Of a stretch of 48,063 bases of DNA, positions 1-8,773 are shown in pieces. The first letter of the stretch is position 1, and every line of letters begins with the position of its first letter. Position numbers and translations under genes: made by a program. The stretch covers positions 1 to 48,063 of the forward strand of contig LJNT01000037.1 of assembly GCA_001314685.1 (NCBI GenBank). Direction: 5' to 3'. The stretch is from Rhodobacteraceae bacterium HLUCCA09. GTDB lineage: Bacteria > Pseudomonadota > Alphaproteobacteria > Rhodobacterales > Rhodobacteraceae. The notes under the pieces are model-generated. The model ran no database searches and had not been told where the DNA came from. It was given only the letters and a program-made list of their open reading frames with translations.

Positions 1-1004
<1,004 letters not shown>

Positions 1005-1140
1005 TGCGTATTACCTCTTTCTGGCGATGTCCTGGGGCGCGGGCCCGGTTCGGCCCCCGTGCCCCGATCCCACGGGGTTGGCTTCGGTTATGGCGTGTGG
1101 GACGGGCAGGATTGGCGGCCCGCCGCCCCGATCCGGGCTG

Positions 1141-1169
1141 ATATAGGAGCGCGGTTTCGGCCCTGCAAG
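1141..1169 (-). promoter_or_regulatory. Sigma-32 (RpoH) type heat-shock promoter of dnaK
   Basis: On the minus strand CTTG (complement of 1166-1169), an 18-nt spacer, then CCTATAT (complement of 1141-1147). This matches the alphaproteobacterial RpoH pattern CTTG-N17/18-CYTATNT, and it points at dnaK with a leader of roughly 125 nt. The sequence match is direct; the function is inferred from the family of promoters and the gene behind it. Confidence 0.72.
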
Positions 1170-1194
1170 CGAGGCCCTGACGGGAAGGAGAGCA

Positions 1195-1812
1195 ATGTCG
1201 GAGCCCCACGTCCCTGCCCTGAACGTGCGCGGCGTCGCCGTGTATCCTGGCCTGCTCGACCGCGCCGCGCAGGAGGCGCTGGCCGAGGCCGTGCGGGGCA
1301 TAGTGCAGGCCGCGCCACTCTTTCGCCCGGTTACGGCGCGCGGGCGCGAGATGTCGGTGCGGATGACCTCGGCCGGCTCGGTCGGCTGGGTGTCCGACCG
1401 CAGGGGCTATCGCTACGAGCCGCGCCACCCCTCGGGCGTGGACTGGCCGCCCATTCCGCCGGAGGTGCTGGCGGTCTGGCGCCGGGTCTCGGGCGATGCG
1501 GCCGACCCCGATTGCTGCCTCGTCAACTTCTACGACGAAGGCGCGAAGATGGGCATGCACCAGGATCGCGACGAGGCCGATGTCTCGCACCCCGTGGTGT
1601 CGATCTCGCTCGGCGACGAGGCGCTGTTCCGCATCGGCAACCGCGAGCGCGGGGGAAAGACCGAGTCGCTCTGGCTGCGCTCGGGCGACGTGCTGGTGAT
1701 GGGCGGCGACGCGCGCCTGCTGCACCACGGCATCGACCGGGTGAAGCCGGGTACCTCGACGCTCCTGCGCGAGGGCGGCCGCCTCAACCTGACGCTGCGC
1801 GTCGCGCTGTGA
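1195..1812 (+). CDS. alkB: Alpha-ketoglutarate-dependent DNA dealkylase AlkB
   Basis: Fe(II)/2-oxoglutarate dioxygenase that reverses 1-methyladenine and 3-methylcytosine damage in DNA. The 205-residue protein is close to the family length (E. coli 216). The iron ligands are visible: H122 and D124 in NFYDEGAKMGMHQDRDE and His177/178 in LLHHGI; R196 and R202 in RLNLTLRV correspond to the 2-oxoglutarate-binding arginines. The start ATG follows GGAAGGAG. The gene is divergent from dnaK, with a 190-bp shared promoter region. No Ada-type gene is adjacent, so it may be expressed on its own. Confidence 0.93.
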   Translation: MSEPHVPALNVRGVAVYPGLLDRAAQEALAEAVRGIVQAAPLFRPVTARGREMSVRMTSAGSVGWVSDRRGYRYEPRHPSGVDWPPIPPEVLAVWRRVSGDAADPDCCLVNFYDEGAKMGMHQDRDEADVSHPVVSISLGDEALFRIGNRERGGKTESLWLRSGDVLVMGGDARLLHHGIDRVKPGTSTLLREGGRLNLTLRVAL

Positions 1813-1883
1813 GCACGCCGCCCGGCCCGGAACGCCCCACCCGCCCTCCCGCGCCCCGGCCCGACCGGCGCGCTCACAGCGCG
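1803..1883. repeat. 12-bp perfect inverted repeat at the alkB stop
   Basis: CGCGCTGTGAGC (1803-1814, spanning the alkB stop codon) is matched by its exact reverse complement GCTCACAGCGCG at 1872-1883, 57 bp away. It could fold the alkB mRNA 3' end into a long-loop stem, or be chance in GC-rich DNA. No T-tract follows. Confidence 0.5.
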
Positions 1884-2249
1884 GGGGCACCGTGCGCCGG
1901 GGCAAGGCGGCCTTCATGAGTCGCCGCCATCCTCCGTCACCGACGCGCCCCTGCGGGCCCGCCCCTCGTGCCGGCGAGCCTGTAGCCCGGCCGGCCACCT
2001 GCCCTCAGCCGAGGGCGATCCGCCAGGCCGATGGACCGCGAGAGGACCGATCAGGACCGACAGTCCGGGGCAGCATGCCCCGGGCGACCCGGATCCGGCC
2101 AGCGACGGCGCCGACCCTGCGGCGTTCACCGATCCCCGACCGGGGCAGTCGCCCCGACACCCGAACAGGGCGGGCAAGACCCGCCAGCGACCAGGCGGCG
2201 CCCCCACGGCCGGGCGCGCGCCCGGCGCCGCGTGCCGTGGTCCCGCGCC
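1813..2249. other. 437-bp intergenic region between convergent genes
   Basis: Lies between the 3' ends of alkB and the SH3-domain gene. Open frames here run across flanking genes and give low-complexity Arg/Pro/Ala translations with no family likeness, so I call it non-coding. It holds the right arm of the alkB inverted repeat and, at 2065-2083, a hairpin with stem CCGGGGCA/TGCCCCGG and a 3-nt loop. The hairpin may end transcription from one or both sides, although it has no T-tract. Confidence 0.55.
2065..2083. terminator. Candidate hairpin terminator between alkB and the SH3 gene
   Basis: 8-bp perfect GC-rich stem (CCGGGGCA, loop GCA, TGCCCCGG). It sits between two convergent genes, where a bidirectional terminator is expected. 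No run of T follows on either strand, so intrinsic termination is uncertain. Confidence 0.35.
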
Positions 2250-2858
2250 TCACTCCGACGACAGCGTGCAGCAGCCCGACAGCAGCTCCACCCCGCCGCC
2301 CGTGCGGCGCAGGATGCCCGTGGCCCAGCCCCACGGGCGGTCGCTCATCCCGTCGGAGCAGGGGGCGGCAACGATCGTGCCCGAGAGCGTCGCGCCGCTG
2401 CCCGTCTCGGCCCAGCCGTAGACATGGGCCGCCGACGACGGCACCGAGCGGTCCGCCGCGATGGCGAACGACCGCTCTTCGCCGGGTGACGACAGCGTCG
2501 CCCCGCCCTCCGCGAAGGTCAGCGACCAGAACGGCTCCGTCCCGAGGCAGCGCATGCCGGGCGCCATGCCGGCCTCGCCGAGGTAGCGCCGCTCGAGAAA
2601 GGCGAGCGACACCCAGCCCTCGCCTTCGGGCAAGCCGATGCGGCCCCATCTCGCCGTGTCGTCGAGGCCGATCACCTCGACCCGCCGCCGGTCGGGCGGC
2701 AGGGTGGCGACGACCCCGGCCGAGGCCGAGGGCGCGGCGCGCACGTTGAGCACGTCGCCCTCGGCCACCCCCGCCACATCATAGAGCCGCGGCACGACGT
2801 CCTGCGCGGCGGCCGGTCCGGCGGCAAGCAGGAAGGCGAGCACCGCCGCGCGCCTCAC
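2250..2858 (-). CDS. Secreted SH3-like protein with COG3650-type C-terminal domain
   Basis: Predicted 202-residue exported protein of unknown role. Residues 1-19 form a signal peptide (VRRAAVLAFLLAAGPAAAQ). Residues about 34-92 resemble a bacterial SH3 domain (DVLNVRAAPS..., then WGRI...GWVSLAFLERR). Residues 101-202 resemble the COG3650 domain (CLGTEPFWSLTF, PCSDGMSDRPWGW), with Cys at 104, 167, 196 and 197. The start is GTG, overlapping the stop of the upstream permease gene as GTGA, so the two are probably translationally coupled. Longer upstream frames read through the permease in the wrong frame and are rejected. Bacterial SH3 domains often bind cell wall, but that is not shown here. Confidence 0.82.
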   Translation of the reverse strand: MRRAAVLAFLLAAGPAAAQDVVPRLYDVAGVAEGDVLNVRAAPSASAGVVATLPPDRRRVEVIGLDDTARWGRIGLPEGEGWVSLAFLERRYLGEAGMAPGMRCLGTEPFWSLTFAEGGATLSSPGEERSFAIAADRSVPSSAAHVYGWAETGSGATLSGTIVAAPCSDGMSDRPWGWATGILRRTGGGVELLSGCCTLSSE

Positions 2859-3712
2859 CGCTTCGCCTCCCAGCTGAGCGAGGCGGTGCGGCGGGTGTAG
2901 AACTCGCCCATCAGCCCGAGGAACATCAGGCCGATCGACAGATAGAGCGGGTAACTCACCGACGAGAAATGCGGATTGTAGTTGAGAAAGATGTAGCCCC
3001 GCGCCTGGTCGATCGTATGAAAGAGCGGGTTCCACGTGAAGAAGGCGAGGATGTAGCCGGGCATCGCGTTGGCCACGAACATCTTGCCCGACGCGATCAT
3101 GTTGGCCCGCGAGTAGACCTGGGCGACCACCTTCACCACGTCGGGGATCCACGGCTTGAGCGCGTAGAAGACCATGCCGATGGCCACGCCCGAGAACCAC
3201 GCGAGCAGCACCATGCCCATCGCGCCCACGGGGTCGTGGATGGTGATGGGCACGAAGGCGGCGTGGTAGACCCACAGCACCACCACCATCGAGAGCACCT
3301 GGATGTAGAGCGACGACAGAGCCGCCGCCGAGATCGCCACGATCGGGTTCATCGGCGCGTGCTTCATCATCGGGCTTGCCGGACCCTCGGCCCCTACAAC
3401 GGCCGACATCGCCTTGGTGTGGGTCATGAACAGGAACACGCCCGACATGATGTAGAGCAGGAAGTCGCCCCGAATCGCCGTGCCGCGCAGCCCCAGAAGC
3501 GAGAACATGAAGAAGAAGGCCATCACGAAGACGACCGTCTGCAGGATGTTGAGCATCAGCCCGATCACCGCGTTGCCGTGGTCGCGGCGCAGGTGGCGCA
3601 CGGTGGCATGGTAGATCAGGTCGGCCAGTTGCAGGGCCGAGCGCGCCCGCTCCCCGCGCGAAGGCACGCGGTCGCCCCCGAGGGGTCGTGCAAAGCGGGT
3701 CGCCTCTGTCAT
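2855..3712 (-). CDS. ABC-2 type polysaccharide export permease (KpsM-like)
   Basis: 285-residue inner-membrane protein, the usual length for KpsM/Wzm permeases that export capsule or O-antigen across the inner membrane. About six hydrophobic segments are seen: near residues 48-75, 84-104, 130-165, 176-200, 225-245 and 255-275. The N-terminal amphipathic part (ADLIYHATVRHLRRDHGNAV) is typical. The start ATG is at the complement of 3710-3712. No ATPase (KpsT-like) partner adjoins it, so it must pair with a product encoded elsewhere. It is divergent from cysQ-kdsB, which fits a role with Kdo-linked capsule or another surface polysaccharide. Confidence 0.85.
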   Translation of the reverse strand: MTEATRFARPLGGDRVPSRGERARSALQLADLIYHATVRHLRRDHGNAVIGLMLNILQTVVFVMAFFFMFSLLGLRGTAIRGDFLLYIMSGVFLFMTHTKAMSAVVGAEGPASPMMKHAPMNPIVAISAAALSSLYIQVLSMVVVLWVYHAAFVPITIHDPVGAMGMVLLAWFSGVAIGMVFYALKPWIPDVVKVVAQVYSRANMIASGKMFVANAMPGYILAFFTWNPLFHTIDQARGYIFLNYNPHFSSVSYPLYLSIGLMFLGLMGEFYTRRTASLSWEAKR

Positions 3713-3765
3713 GCGCGCTCCCTACGGGGGTATTCGGGCAGGACTTTGGCAGCGCGCCCTTGCCC

Positions 3766-3778
3766 CCCGGTTACCGGG
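3766..3778. promoter_or_regulatory. Small palindrome in the divergent kpsM-like/cysQ promoter region
   Basis: CCCGGT-T-ACCGGG, a 13-bp odd palindrome inside the 127-bp divergent intergenic region. It could be an operator or chance. No known binding motif is recognised. Confidence 0.25.
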
Positions 3779-3839
3779 AAGGATAAGCCGCCGGGACCGC
3801 ACCCGGCAATGTCGCCGTAGCGGCAGGACGGAGCCCGCC

Positions 3840-4640
3840 TTGGACCATGACCGCCTCGCCCCGACACTGCGCCGCCTCGCGCTCGAGGCCGGGGCGACGA
3901 TCATGCAGATCTACGAGGCCCGCGATTTCGAGGTGCGCGCCAAGGCCGACGCGAGCCCGGTGACCGAGGCCGACGAGGCCGCCGACGCGCTGATCGCCGC
4001 GGGCCTCGCCAAGGCGTTTCCCGGCGTGCTGGTGGTGACCGAGGAGCAGGCCGCGACCCACAGCGAGCATGCCGACACCTTTCTCATCGTCGACCCGCTC
4101 GACGGCACGAAGGAATTCGTGAAGCGGCGCGGCGACTTCACCGTGAACATCGCCTATGTCGAGGGCGGCATGCCGATCCGCGGCGTCGTCTACGCTCCCG
4201 CCCGCGGCCGCCTCTTCTACACCGATGCCGCGGGCCGCTCGGTCGAGGAGGCGGGGCCGCACCACCCTGACACGCCCGGCGAGACGCGCCCGCTCGCGGT
4301 CGCCACGCCGGACAACGCCGCGCTGCGGGTGGTCGCCTCGAAATCGCACCGCGACCAGGCCACCGACGACTACATCGCGCGCTACGACGTGGCCGAGTTC
4401 GCCTCGGCCGGCTCGTCGCTCAAGTTCTGCCTCGTCGCCTCGGGCGAGGCCGACCTCTACCCCCGCCTCGGCCGCACGATGGAGTGGGATACCGCCGCCG
4501 CCGACGCGGTGCTGCGCGGCGCGGGCGGGCGGATGGTGCGCTTTGCCGATCACGGCCCCTTCACCTACGGCAAGCCCGGTTACGAGAACCCGTTCTTCAT
4601 CGCCTGCGCGCCGGGCGTCGACCTGAAGCCGGCGGGCTGA
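3840..4640 (+). CDS. cysQ: 3'(2'),5'-bisphosphate nucleotidase CysQ
   Basis: Mg-dependent phosphatase of the inositol monophosphatase superfamily that hydrolyses 3'-phosphoadenosine 5'-phosphate (PAP) to AMP, removing the by-product of sulfate assimilation and of PAPS-dependent sulfotransferases. Superfamily motifs are present: DPLDGTKEF (metal-binding motif 1) and EWDTAAADAVL (motif 2). The frame is open from 3711, but similarity begins at LDHDRLAPTLRRLALEAG, so I choose the TTG at 3840 with GGACGGAG upstream, giving 266 residues as in other CysQ. kdsB follows directly. NodH-like sulfotransferases in the window would supply its substrate. Confidence 0.93.
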   Translation: MDHDRLAPTLRRLALEAGATIMQIYEARDFEVRAKADASPVTEADEAADALIAAGLAKAFPGVLVVTEEQAATHSEHADTFLIVDPLDGTKEFVKRRGDFTVNIAYVEGGMPIRGVVYAPARGRLFYTDAAGRSVEEAGPHHPDTPGETRPLAVATPDNAALRVVASKSHRDQATDDYIARYDVAEFASAGSSLKFCLVASGEADLYPRLGRTMEWDTAAADAVLRGAGGRMVRFADHGPFTYGKPGYENPFFIACAPGVDLKPAG

Positions 4641-5441
4641 GTGCGGGCGCTCGTCGTCATCCCTGCACGCTACGCGTCCGCGCGCTATCCCGGCAAGCCG
4701 CTGGTGGGGCTGCGGGGAGCCACCGGCACCGTCAAGCCGCTGGTCCAGCGCAGCTGGGAGGCGGCGTGCGCGGTGCCCGGCGTTGAGCGTGTGGTGGTGG
4801 CGACCGACGATTCGCGCATTGCCGGTGTTGCCGAGGCGTTCGGCGCCGAGGTGGTGATGACATCGGAGCAGGCGCGCAACGGCACCGAGCGCTGCGCCGA
4901 GGCCCACGCCGCTCTGGGCGGCGGCCATGACGTGGTCGTCAACCTGCAGGGCGACGCCCCGCTCACCCCGCCGTGGTTCGTGCCGGCCCTTCTCGACGGG
5001 CTCGCCGCCGACCAGGCCGCGGCGATGGCCACCCCCGTTCTGCGTTGCACCGGTGCGCAGCGCGCGGCGCTGATCGCCGACCGGGCCGCTGGGCGGGTGG
5101 GCGGCACCACGGCCGTCTTCGGCGAGGGCGGCCGCGCGCTCTACTTCTCCAAGGAAGTGATCCCCTTCTCGGCCGCCGCTTACGGCGCGGCCGAGCCGAC
5201 GCCCGTTCATCATCATGTCGGCCTCTACGCCTACCGGGCCGAGGCGCTCGCGGCCTACCCGGCGCTGCCCGAGGGGCGGCTCGAACGGCTCGAGGGGCTG
5301 GAGCAGCTCCGCTTCCTCGAGGCGGGTCTGCCGGTGGCCTGCGTTGACGTCGACGCCCGAGGGCGGCCATTCTGGGAGTTGAACAACCCCTCGGACGTCT
5401 CCGTGATCGAGGCGATGCTGGGCGAAGCCGGTCTCGAATGA
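4641..5441 (+). CDS. kdsB: 3-deoxy-manno-octulosonate cytidylyltransferase KdsB
   Basis: Makes CMP-Kdo from CTP and Kdo, the activated sugar for the LPS inner core and for Kdo-containing capsules. 266 residues. The N-terminal nucleotide-binding motif VIPARYASARYPGKPL and DVVVNLQGDAPL, where KdsB proteins have LQGDEP, are visible; the central ALYFSKEVIPF and HVGLYAYR segments follow. The start is GTG immediately after the cysQ TGA (no gap), so the two form an operon. KdsD, which makes the Kdo precursor arabinose-5-phosphate, is encoded at 17340-18392. Kdo synthesis proper (KdsA, KdsC) is not in the window. Confidence 0.95.
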   Translation: MRALVVIPARYASARYPGKPLVGLRGATGTVKPLVQRSWEAACAVPGVERVVVATDDSRIAGVAEAFGAEVVMTSEQARNGTERCAEAHAALGGGHDVVVNLQGDAPLTPPWFVPALLDGLAADQAAAMATPVLRCTGAQRAALIADRAAGRVGGTTAVFGEGGRALYFSKEVIPFSAAAYGAAEPTPVHHHVGLYAYRAEALAAYPALPEGRLERLEGLEQLRFLEAGLPVACVDVDARGRPFWELNNPSDVSVIEAMLGEAGLE

Positions 5442-5572
5442 GGCACCGCCGCGAATCGGCACCGCGGTGAACAGGCTTAACCCAGATTAACCGTGCTTCA
5501 ACGCCCCGTGGCCTATATGAACGGCCGCATGGGCAGGGCGGCACAGACGACAGCGACCAGAAGGGACGACGC

Positions 5573-6469
5573 ATGCAACGCAAGGTGACCAAGGCGATCT
5601 TTCCCGTGGCCGGGCTCGGGACGAGGTTCCTGCCGGCCACCAAGTCCATCCCAAAGGAGATCATGACGCTCGTTGATCGGCCGCTCATCCAGTACGCCAT
5701 CGACGAGGCGCGCGCCGCCGGCATCACCGATTTCATCTTCGTCACCTCGCGCGGCAAGTCGGCGCTGGAAGACTATTTCGACAGCGCGCCCGAGCTCGAG
5801 GCGACCCTGAAGGATAAGGGCAAGGACGAGATTCTCGCCATGCTCAACAAGACGACGATGCCCTCGGGCGCCATCGCCTATGTGCGCCAGCAGCAGCCCA
5901 AGGGCCTCGGCCATGCCGTCTGGTGCGGCCGGCGCCTGATCGGCGACGAGCCCTTCGCCGTGATCCTTCCCGACGATGTGATCGCGGCCGAGAAGCCCTG
6001 CCTGCAGCAGATGGTCGAAGCGTATGAAGCGGCCGGCTCGACCGGCTGCATGGTCGCCGCGATGGAGGTGCCGCACGACAAGACCTCGGCCTACGGCATC
6101 CTCGATGTGGGCGACGACCAGGGCCCGATGGTCGGCGTGCGCAAGATGGTTGAAAAGCCCAAGTCGGAAGAGGCGCCGTCGAACCTGGCCGTGATCGGCC
6201 GCTACATCCTGCCGCCCTCGGTGATGGACACGCTCAACGAGGTCGATCCCGGCGCGGGCGGCGAGATCCAGCTGACCGACGCCATCGCGCGCGAGATCGA
6301 CGGCTCGGGCGTCTGGGGCTATCGCTTCAACGGCCAGCGATTCGATTGCGGGTCAAAGGCCGGCTTCCTGCAGGCGACCGTGGCCTTCGGCCTCGCGCGC
6401 GACGACCTGAACGGCGAATTCGCGGACTACCTGTCGGAGCTGTCGGCTGTGCGCGACGCCGCGCAGTAA
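5573..6469 (+). CDS. galU: UTP-glucose-1-phosphate uridylyltransferase GalU
   Basis: Forms UDP-glucose from UTP and glucose-1-phosphate, the precursor for UDP-galactose, UDP-glucuronate and many surface glycans. 298 residues, the family norm. The opening FPVAGLGTRFLPATKSIPKE is the nucleotidyltransferase signature; VRQQQPKGLGHAVWCGRRL and VILPDDVI follow, and the metal-site segment RFDCGSKAGFLQA is near the C-terminus. The ATG follows GAAGGGACGACGC. The 131-bp upstream gap, with CCTATATG at 5512-5519, probably holds its promoter. galE begins 22 bp downstream, so galU and galE are likely one operon. Confidence 0.97.
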   Translation: MQRKVTKAIFPVAGLGTRFLPATKSIPKEIMTLVDRPLIQYAIDEARAAGITDFIFVTSRGKSALEDYFDSAPELEATLKDKGKDEILAMLNKTTMPSGAIAYVRQQQPKGLGHAVWCGRRLIGDEPFAVILPDDVIAAEKPCLQQMVEAYEAAGSTGCMVAAMEVPHDKTSAYGILDVGDDQGPMVGVRKMVEKPKSEEAPSNLAVIGRYILPPSVMDTLNEVDPGAGGEIQLTDAIAREIDGSGVWGYRFNGQRFDCGSKAGFLQATVAFGLARDDLNGEFADYLSELSAVRDAAQ

Positions 6470-6491
6470 GGGGCGTGCAGCGAGGGGCCAC

Positions 6492-7478
6492 ATGACGACC
6501 ATCCTCGTCACCGGGGGCGCCGGCTATATCGGCGCGCATGCCTGCAAGGCGCTGGCGCGCGCAGGCTACACCCCTGTCGCCTTCGACAACCTGTCGACCG
6601 GATGGGAACAGGCGGTCAGGTTCGGCCCGCTGGAACGCGGCGACCTGACCGACCGCGAGAGCGTCGCCCGCGCCGTCGCGCGGCACCGCCCCGCCGCCGT
6701 CATGCACTTCGCCGCGCTGAGCCAGGTGGGCGAGTCGATGGCCGATCCGGGCCGCTACTGGCGCGAGAACGTGCTGGGCGCGGTCAATCTCGCCGAAGCG
6801 GCCCTCGCCGCCGGCTGCCGCAGCCTCGTCTTTTCCTCGACCTGCGCCACCTATGGCGACCAGGACGGCGTGGTGCTGACCGAAGAGACGCCGCAGCACC
6901 CGATCAACGCCTACGGCGCCTCCAAGCGCGCCATCGAGGAGATCCTGCGCAATTTCGAGGCCGCGCACGGCCTGCGCCACGTGATCTTCCGCTACTTCAA
7001 CGTCGCCGGCGCCGACCCCGAGGGAGAGGTGGGCGAGGATCACGAGCCCGAGACGCACCTCATCCCGCTGATGCTCGACGCCATCGCGGGGCTGCGGCCG
7101 GCGCTGACGCTGCATGGCACCGATTACGACACGCCCGACGGCACCTGCATCCGCGATTACGTCCACGTCTCCGACCTCGTGGATGCCCACGTGCTGGGGC
7201 TGAAATGGCTCGAGGCGGGCAAGCCCAGCCGGGTGTTCAACCTCGGCACCGGCAAGGGCTTTTCCGTGCGCGAGGTGGTCGAGCAGTCGCGTGCCGTCAC
7301 CAACCGCGAGGTGCCCGTGATCGAGGGGCCGCGCCGCCCGGGCGACGCGGTGCGCCTCGTCTCGGGCTCTACCCGCGCGGTGGAAGAGCTGGGCTGGCGC
7401 CCCGCCCGCTCCACCCTGCCGCAGATGATCGCCGACGCCTGGCGCTGGCACCAGTCGCCCCGGAATGGGCGGGCCTGA
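6492..7478 (+). CDS. galE: UDP-glucose 4-epimerase GalE
   Basis: Interconverts UDP-glucose and UDP-galactose in the cytoplasm. 328-residue short-chain dehydrogenase fold: NAD-binding VTGGAGYIGAHACKALARAG at residues 5-24, DNLSTG, the catalytic serine in FSSTCATYG and the Tyr/Lys pair in INAYGASKRAIEE. CIRDYVHVSDL is typical of the family. It sits directly behind galU and ends just ahead of the glycosyltransferase gene, so UDP-galactose is probably a donor for the enzymes that follow. Confidence 0.96.
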   Translation: MTTILVTGGAGYIGAHACKALARAGYTPVAFDNLSTGWEQAVRFGPLERGDLTDRESVARAVARHRPAAVMHFAALSQVGESMADPGRYWRENVLGAVNLAEAALAAGCRSLVFSSTCATYGDQDGVVLTEETPQHPINAYGASKRAIEEILRNFEAAHGLRHVIFRYFNVAGADPEGEVGEDHEPETHLIPLMLDAIAGLRPALTLHGTDYDTPDGTCIRDYVHVSDLVDAHVLGLKWLEAGKPSRVFNLGTGKGFSVREVVEQSRAVTNREVPVIEGPRRPGDAVRLVSGSTRAVEELGWRPARSTLPQMIADAWRWHQSPRNGRA

Positions 7479-7503
7479 CGCGCCCGCCGGGCCCCCCGCT
7501 CCC

Positions 7504-8544
7504 ATGACCGCGCCCGAAGACATCCCCGGCCCCCTGACCCGCGCCGCCGAGGCCTATCGCATGCGGTGGAAGCGCCGCCGCCTGCTGACCCGCGCCTGGC
7601 GCAAGCGGGGCGAGCTGACGCCGGTCACACCGTGGCGGCCCGTGCCGAGGGGCGCCGTGCTCTGCCTCGCCACGGTCCGCAACGAGGCGGTGCGCCTTCC
7701 GTTCTGGATCGCCCATCACCGCCGGCTGGGCGTCGACCGCTTCGTGATCGTCGACAACGGCAGCGACGACGGCACGCGCGAGATGCTCGCGGCCGAGCCC
7801 GACGTCGCCCTGTGGCAGACGCGGGCGAGCTACCGCGCCGCGCGCTTCGGCGTCGACTGGCTGGGCTGGCTCGCCCGCCGCCACGCTGCCGGCCACTGGG
7901 CGCTGACGCTCGATGCCGACGAACTGCTGATCTATCCCCACTGGGAAGAGCGGCCGCTCGCCGCCCTCACGGCCGAGCTCGACTGCCGCGGCCAGCCCGC
8001 CCTCGGCGCCCTGATGGTCGAGCTCTACCCCCGGGGCCGCCTGTCGGAGCAGCCCTACCGCCCGGGCGACGACCCTGTGCAGGCCCTGCCCTTCTTCGAT
8101 GCCGGCCCCTACCGCGCCCGCCGCCAGCGCCCCGCGCGCAACCTCTGGGTGCAGGGCGGCCCGCGCGACCGTCTCTTTTTCGGAAACGATCCGCGCCGCG
8201 CGCCCACATTGAACAAGCTGCCGCTGGTCAGGTGGCGCGGCACCACCGCCTATCTCAACTCGTGCCATTCGCTTCTGCCGCCCCGTCTCAACCTCGCATG
8301 GGAGGGGCCGGGCGACCCGCGCCTGTCGGGCGCGCTGCTGCACACCAAGTTCCTGAATACCATCGTCGAGCGCTCGGCCGACGCGACCCACCGGCGCGAG
8401 CATTTCGGCGACCCCGCCCGCTTCGGCGCCTATCACGACGCGCTCGCCGCCGACCCGGTGCTCTGGCACGAGGGGGCCACGCGCTACGAGGGCTGGCGGC
8501 AGCTCGAACACCTCGGCCTCATGTCGTCGGGCGGATGGACGTGA
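7504..8544 (+). CDS. GT-A (family 2-like) glycosyltransferase
   Basis: Predicted cytosolic glycosyltransferase of 346 residues. Seen: a basic N-terminal segment YRMRWKRRRLLTRAW, then CLATVRNEAVRLPFWIAHHR, VIVDNGSDDG (nucleotide-sugar binding), and DADELL (metal-binding acid triad), followed by family-specific LWVQGGPRDRLFF and LNKLPLVRW. Substrate unknown. An in-frame ATG at 7465 overlaps galE, but the extra residues are low-complexity, so I prefer MTAPEDIPG at 7504; neither has a strong ribosome site. The next gene is a clear paralogue. The context suggests exopolysaccharide or LPS decoration. Confidence 0.88.
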   Translation: MTAPEDIPGPLTRAAEAYRMRWKRRRLLTRAWRKRGELTPVTPWRPVPRGAVLCLATVRNEAVRLPFWIAHHRRLGVDRFVIVDNGSDDGTREMLAAEPDVALWQTRASYRAARFGVDWLGWLARRHAAGHWALTLDADELLIYPHWEERPLAALTAELDCRGQPALGALMVELYPRGRLSEQPYRPGDDPVQALPFFDAGPYRARRQRPARNLWVQGGPRDRLFFGNDPRRAPTLNKLPLVRWRGTTAYLNSCHSLLPPRLNLAWEGPGDPRLSGALLHTKFLNTIVERSADATHRREHFGDPARFGAYHDALAADPVLWHEGATRYEGWRQLEHLGLMSSGGWT

Positions 8545-8635
8545 GCGAAGGCATCGCGTAGCCTTTCCGCTGCGTGGGGGCGCGCCCCTGTCGCCGCAGG
8601 ACAGGCGGTCAGGGAAAACGGAGGGTTAACCTCTG
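8541..8635 (+). other. Spacer between the paralogous glycosyltransferases, with GTG micro-frame and hairpin
   Basis: A GTG overlapping the stop of the upstream gene opens GTG-AGC-GAA-GGC-ATC-GCG-TAG (VSEGIA). This resembles the way the next glycosyltransferase gene is overlapped by the GT14-like gene (GTG-AGC-GTC-GGC-TTC-GTC, VSVGFV). It may be the scar of a tandem duplication that carried the first codons of the following gene. A 12-bp palindrome GGGGCGCGCCCC lies at 8577-8588, and GGAGGGTTAACC at about 8621-8632 could serve as a ribosome site for the ATG at 8636. Confidence 0.4.
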
Positions 8636-8773
8636 ATGGGCAGGATCGCGCGCGTGACGCGAGGGGCAGGCAGGCAGGGCTGACGGCTGGGCTGGATCCA
8701 TTCATATCGCCTGCGCTGGCGCCGCCGCGGGCTTCTGTGGCGCTCGCTGCGCCGCCGCGGCCAGCTTGCCCCC
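8636..8773 (+). other. In-frame upstream segment of the second glycosyltransferase, broken by TGA
   Basis: An ATG at 8636, with GGAGG 11 nt ahead, is in frame with the second glycosyltransferase but meets TGA at 8681-8683 after 15 codons. Past the TGA the frame reads RLGWIHSYRLRWRRRGLL and on to RGQLAPV, matching the paralogue's YRMRWKRRRLL and RGELTPV. The conserved N-terminus is therefore encoded upstream of the first ordinary start (GTG 8774), with no ATG, GTG or TTG between 8684 and 8773. Either a non-standard start (CTG at 8687) is used, or the 5' end carries a nonsense mutation, or there is a sequence error. Confidence 0.55.

Noticed and set aside
1813-2249. Small protein gene between alkB and the SH3 gene
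   Set aside because: Frames give only Arg/Pro/Ala low-complexity text, no ribosome site, and cross the neighbouring genes.
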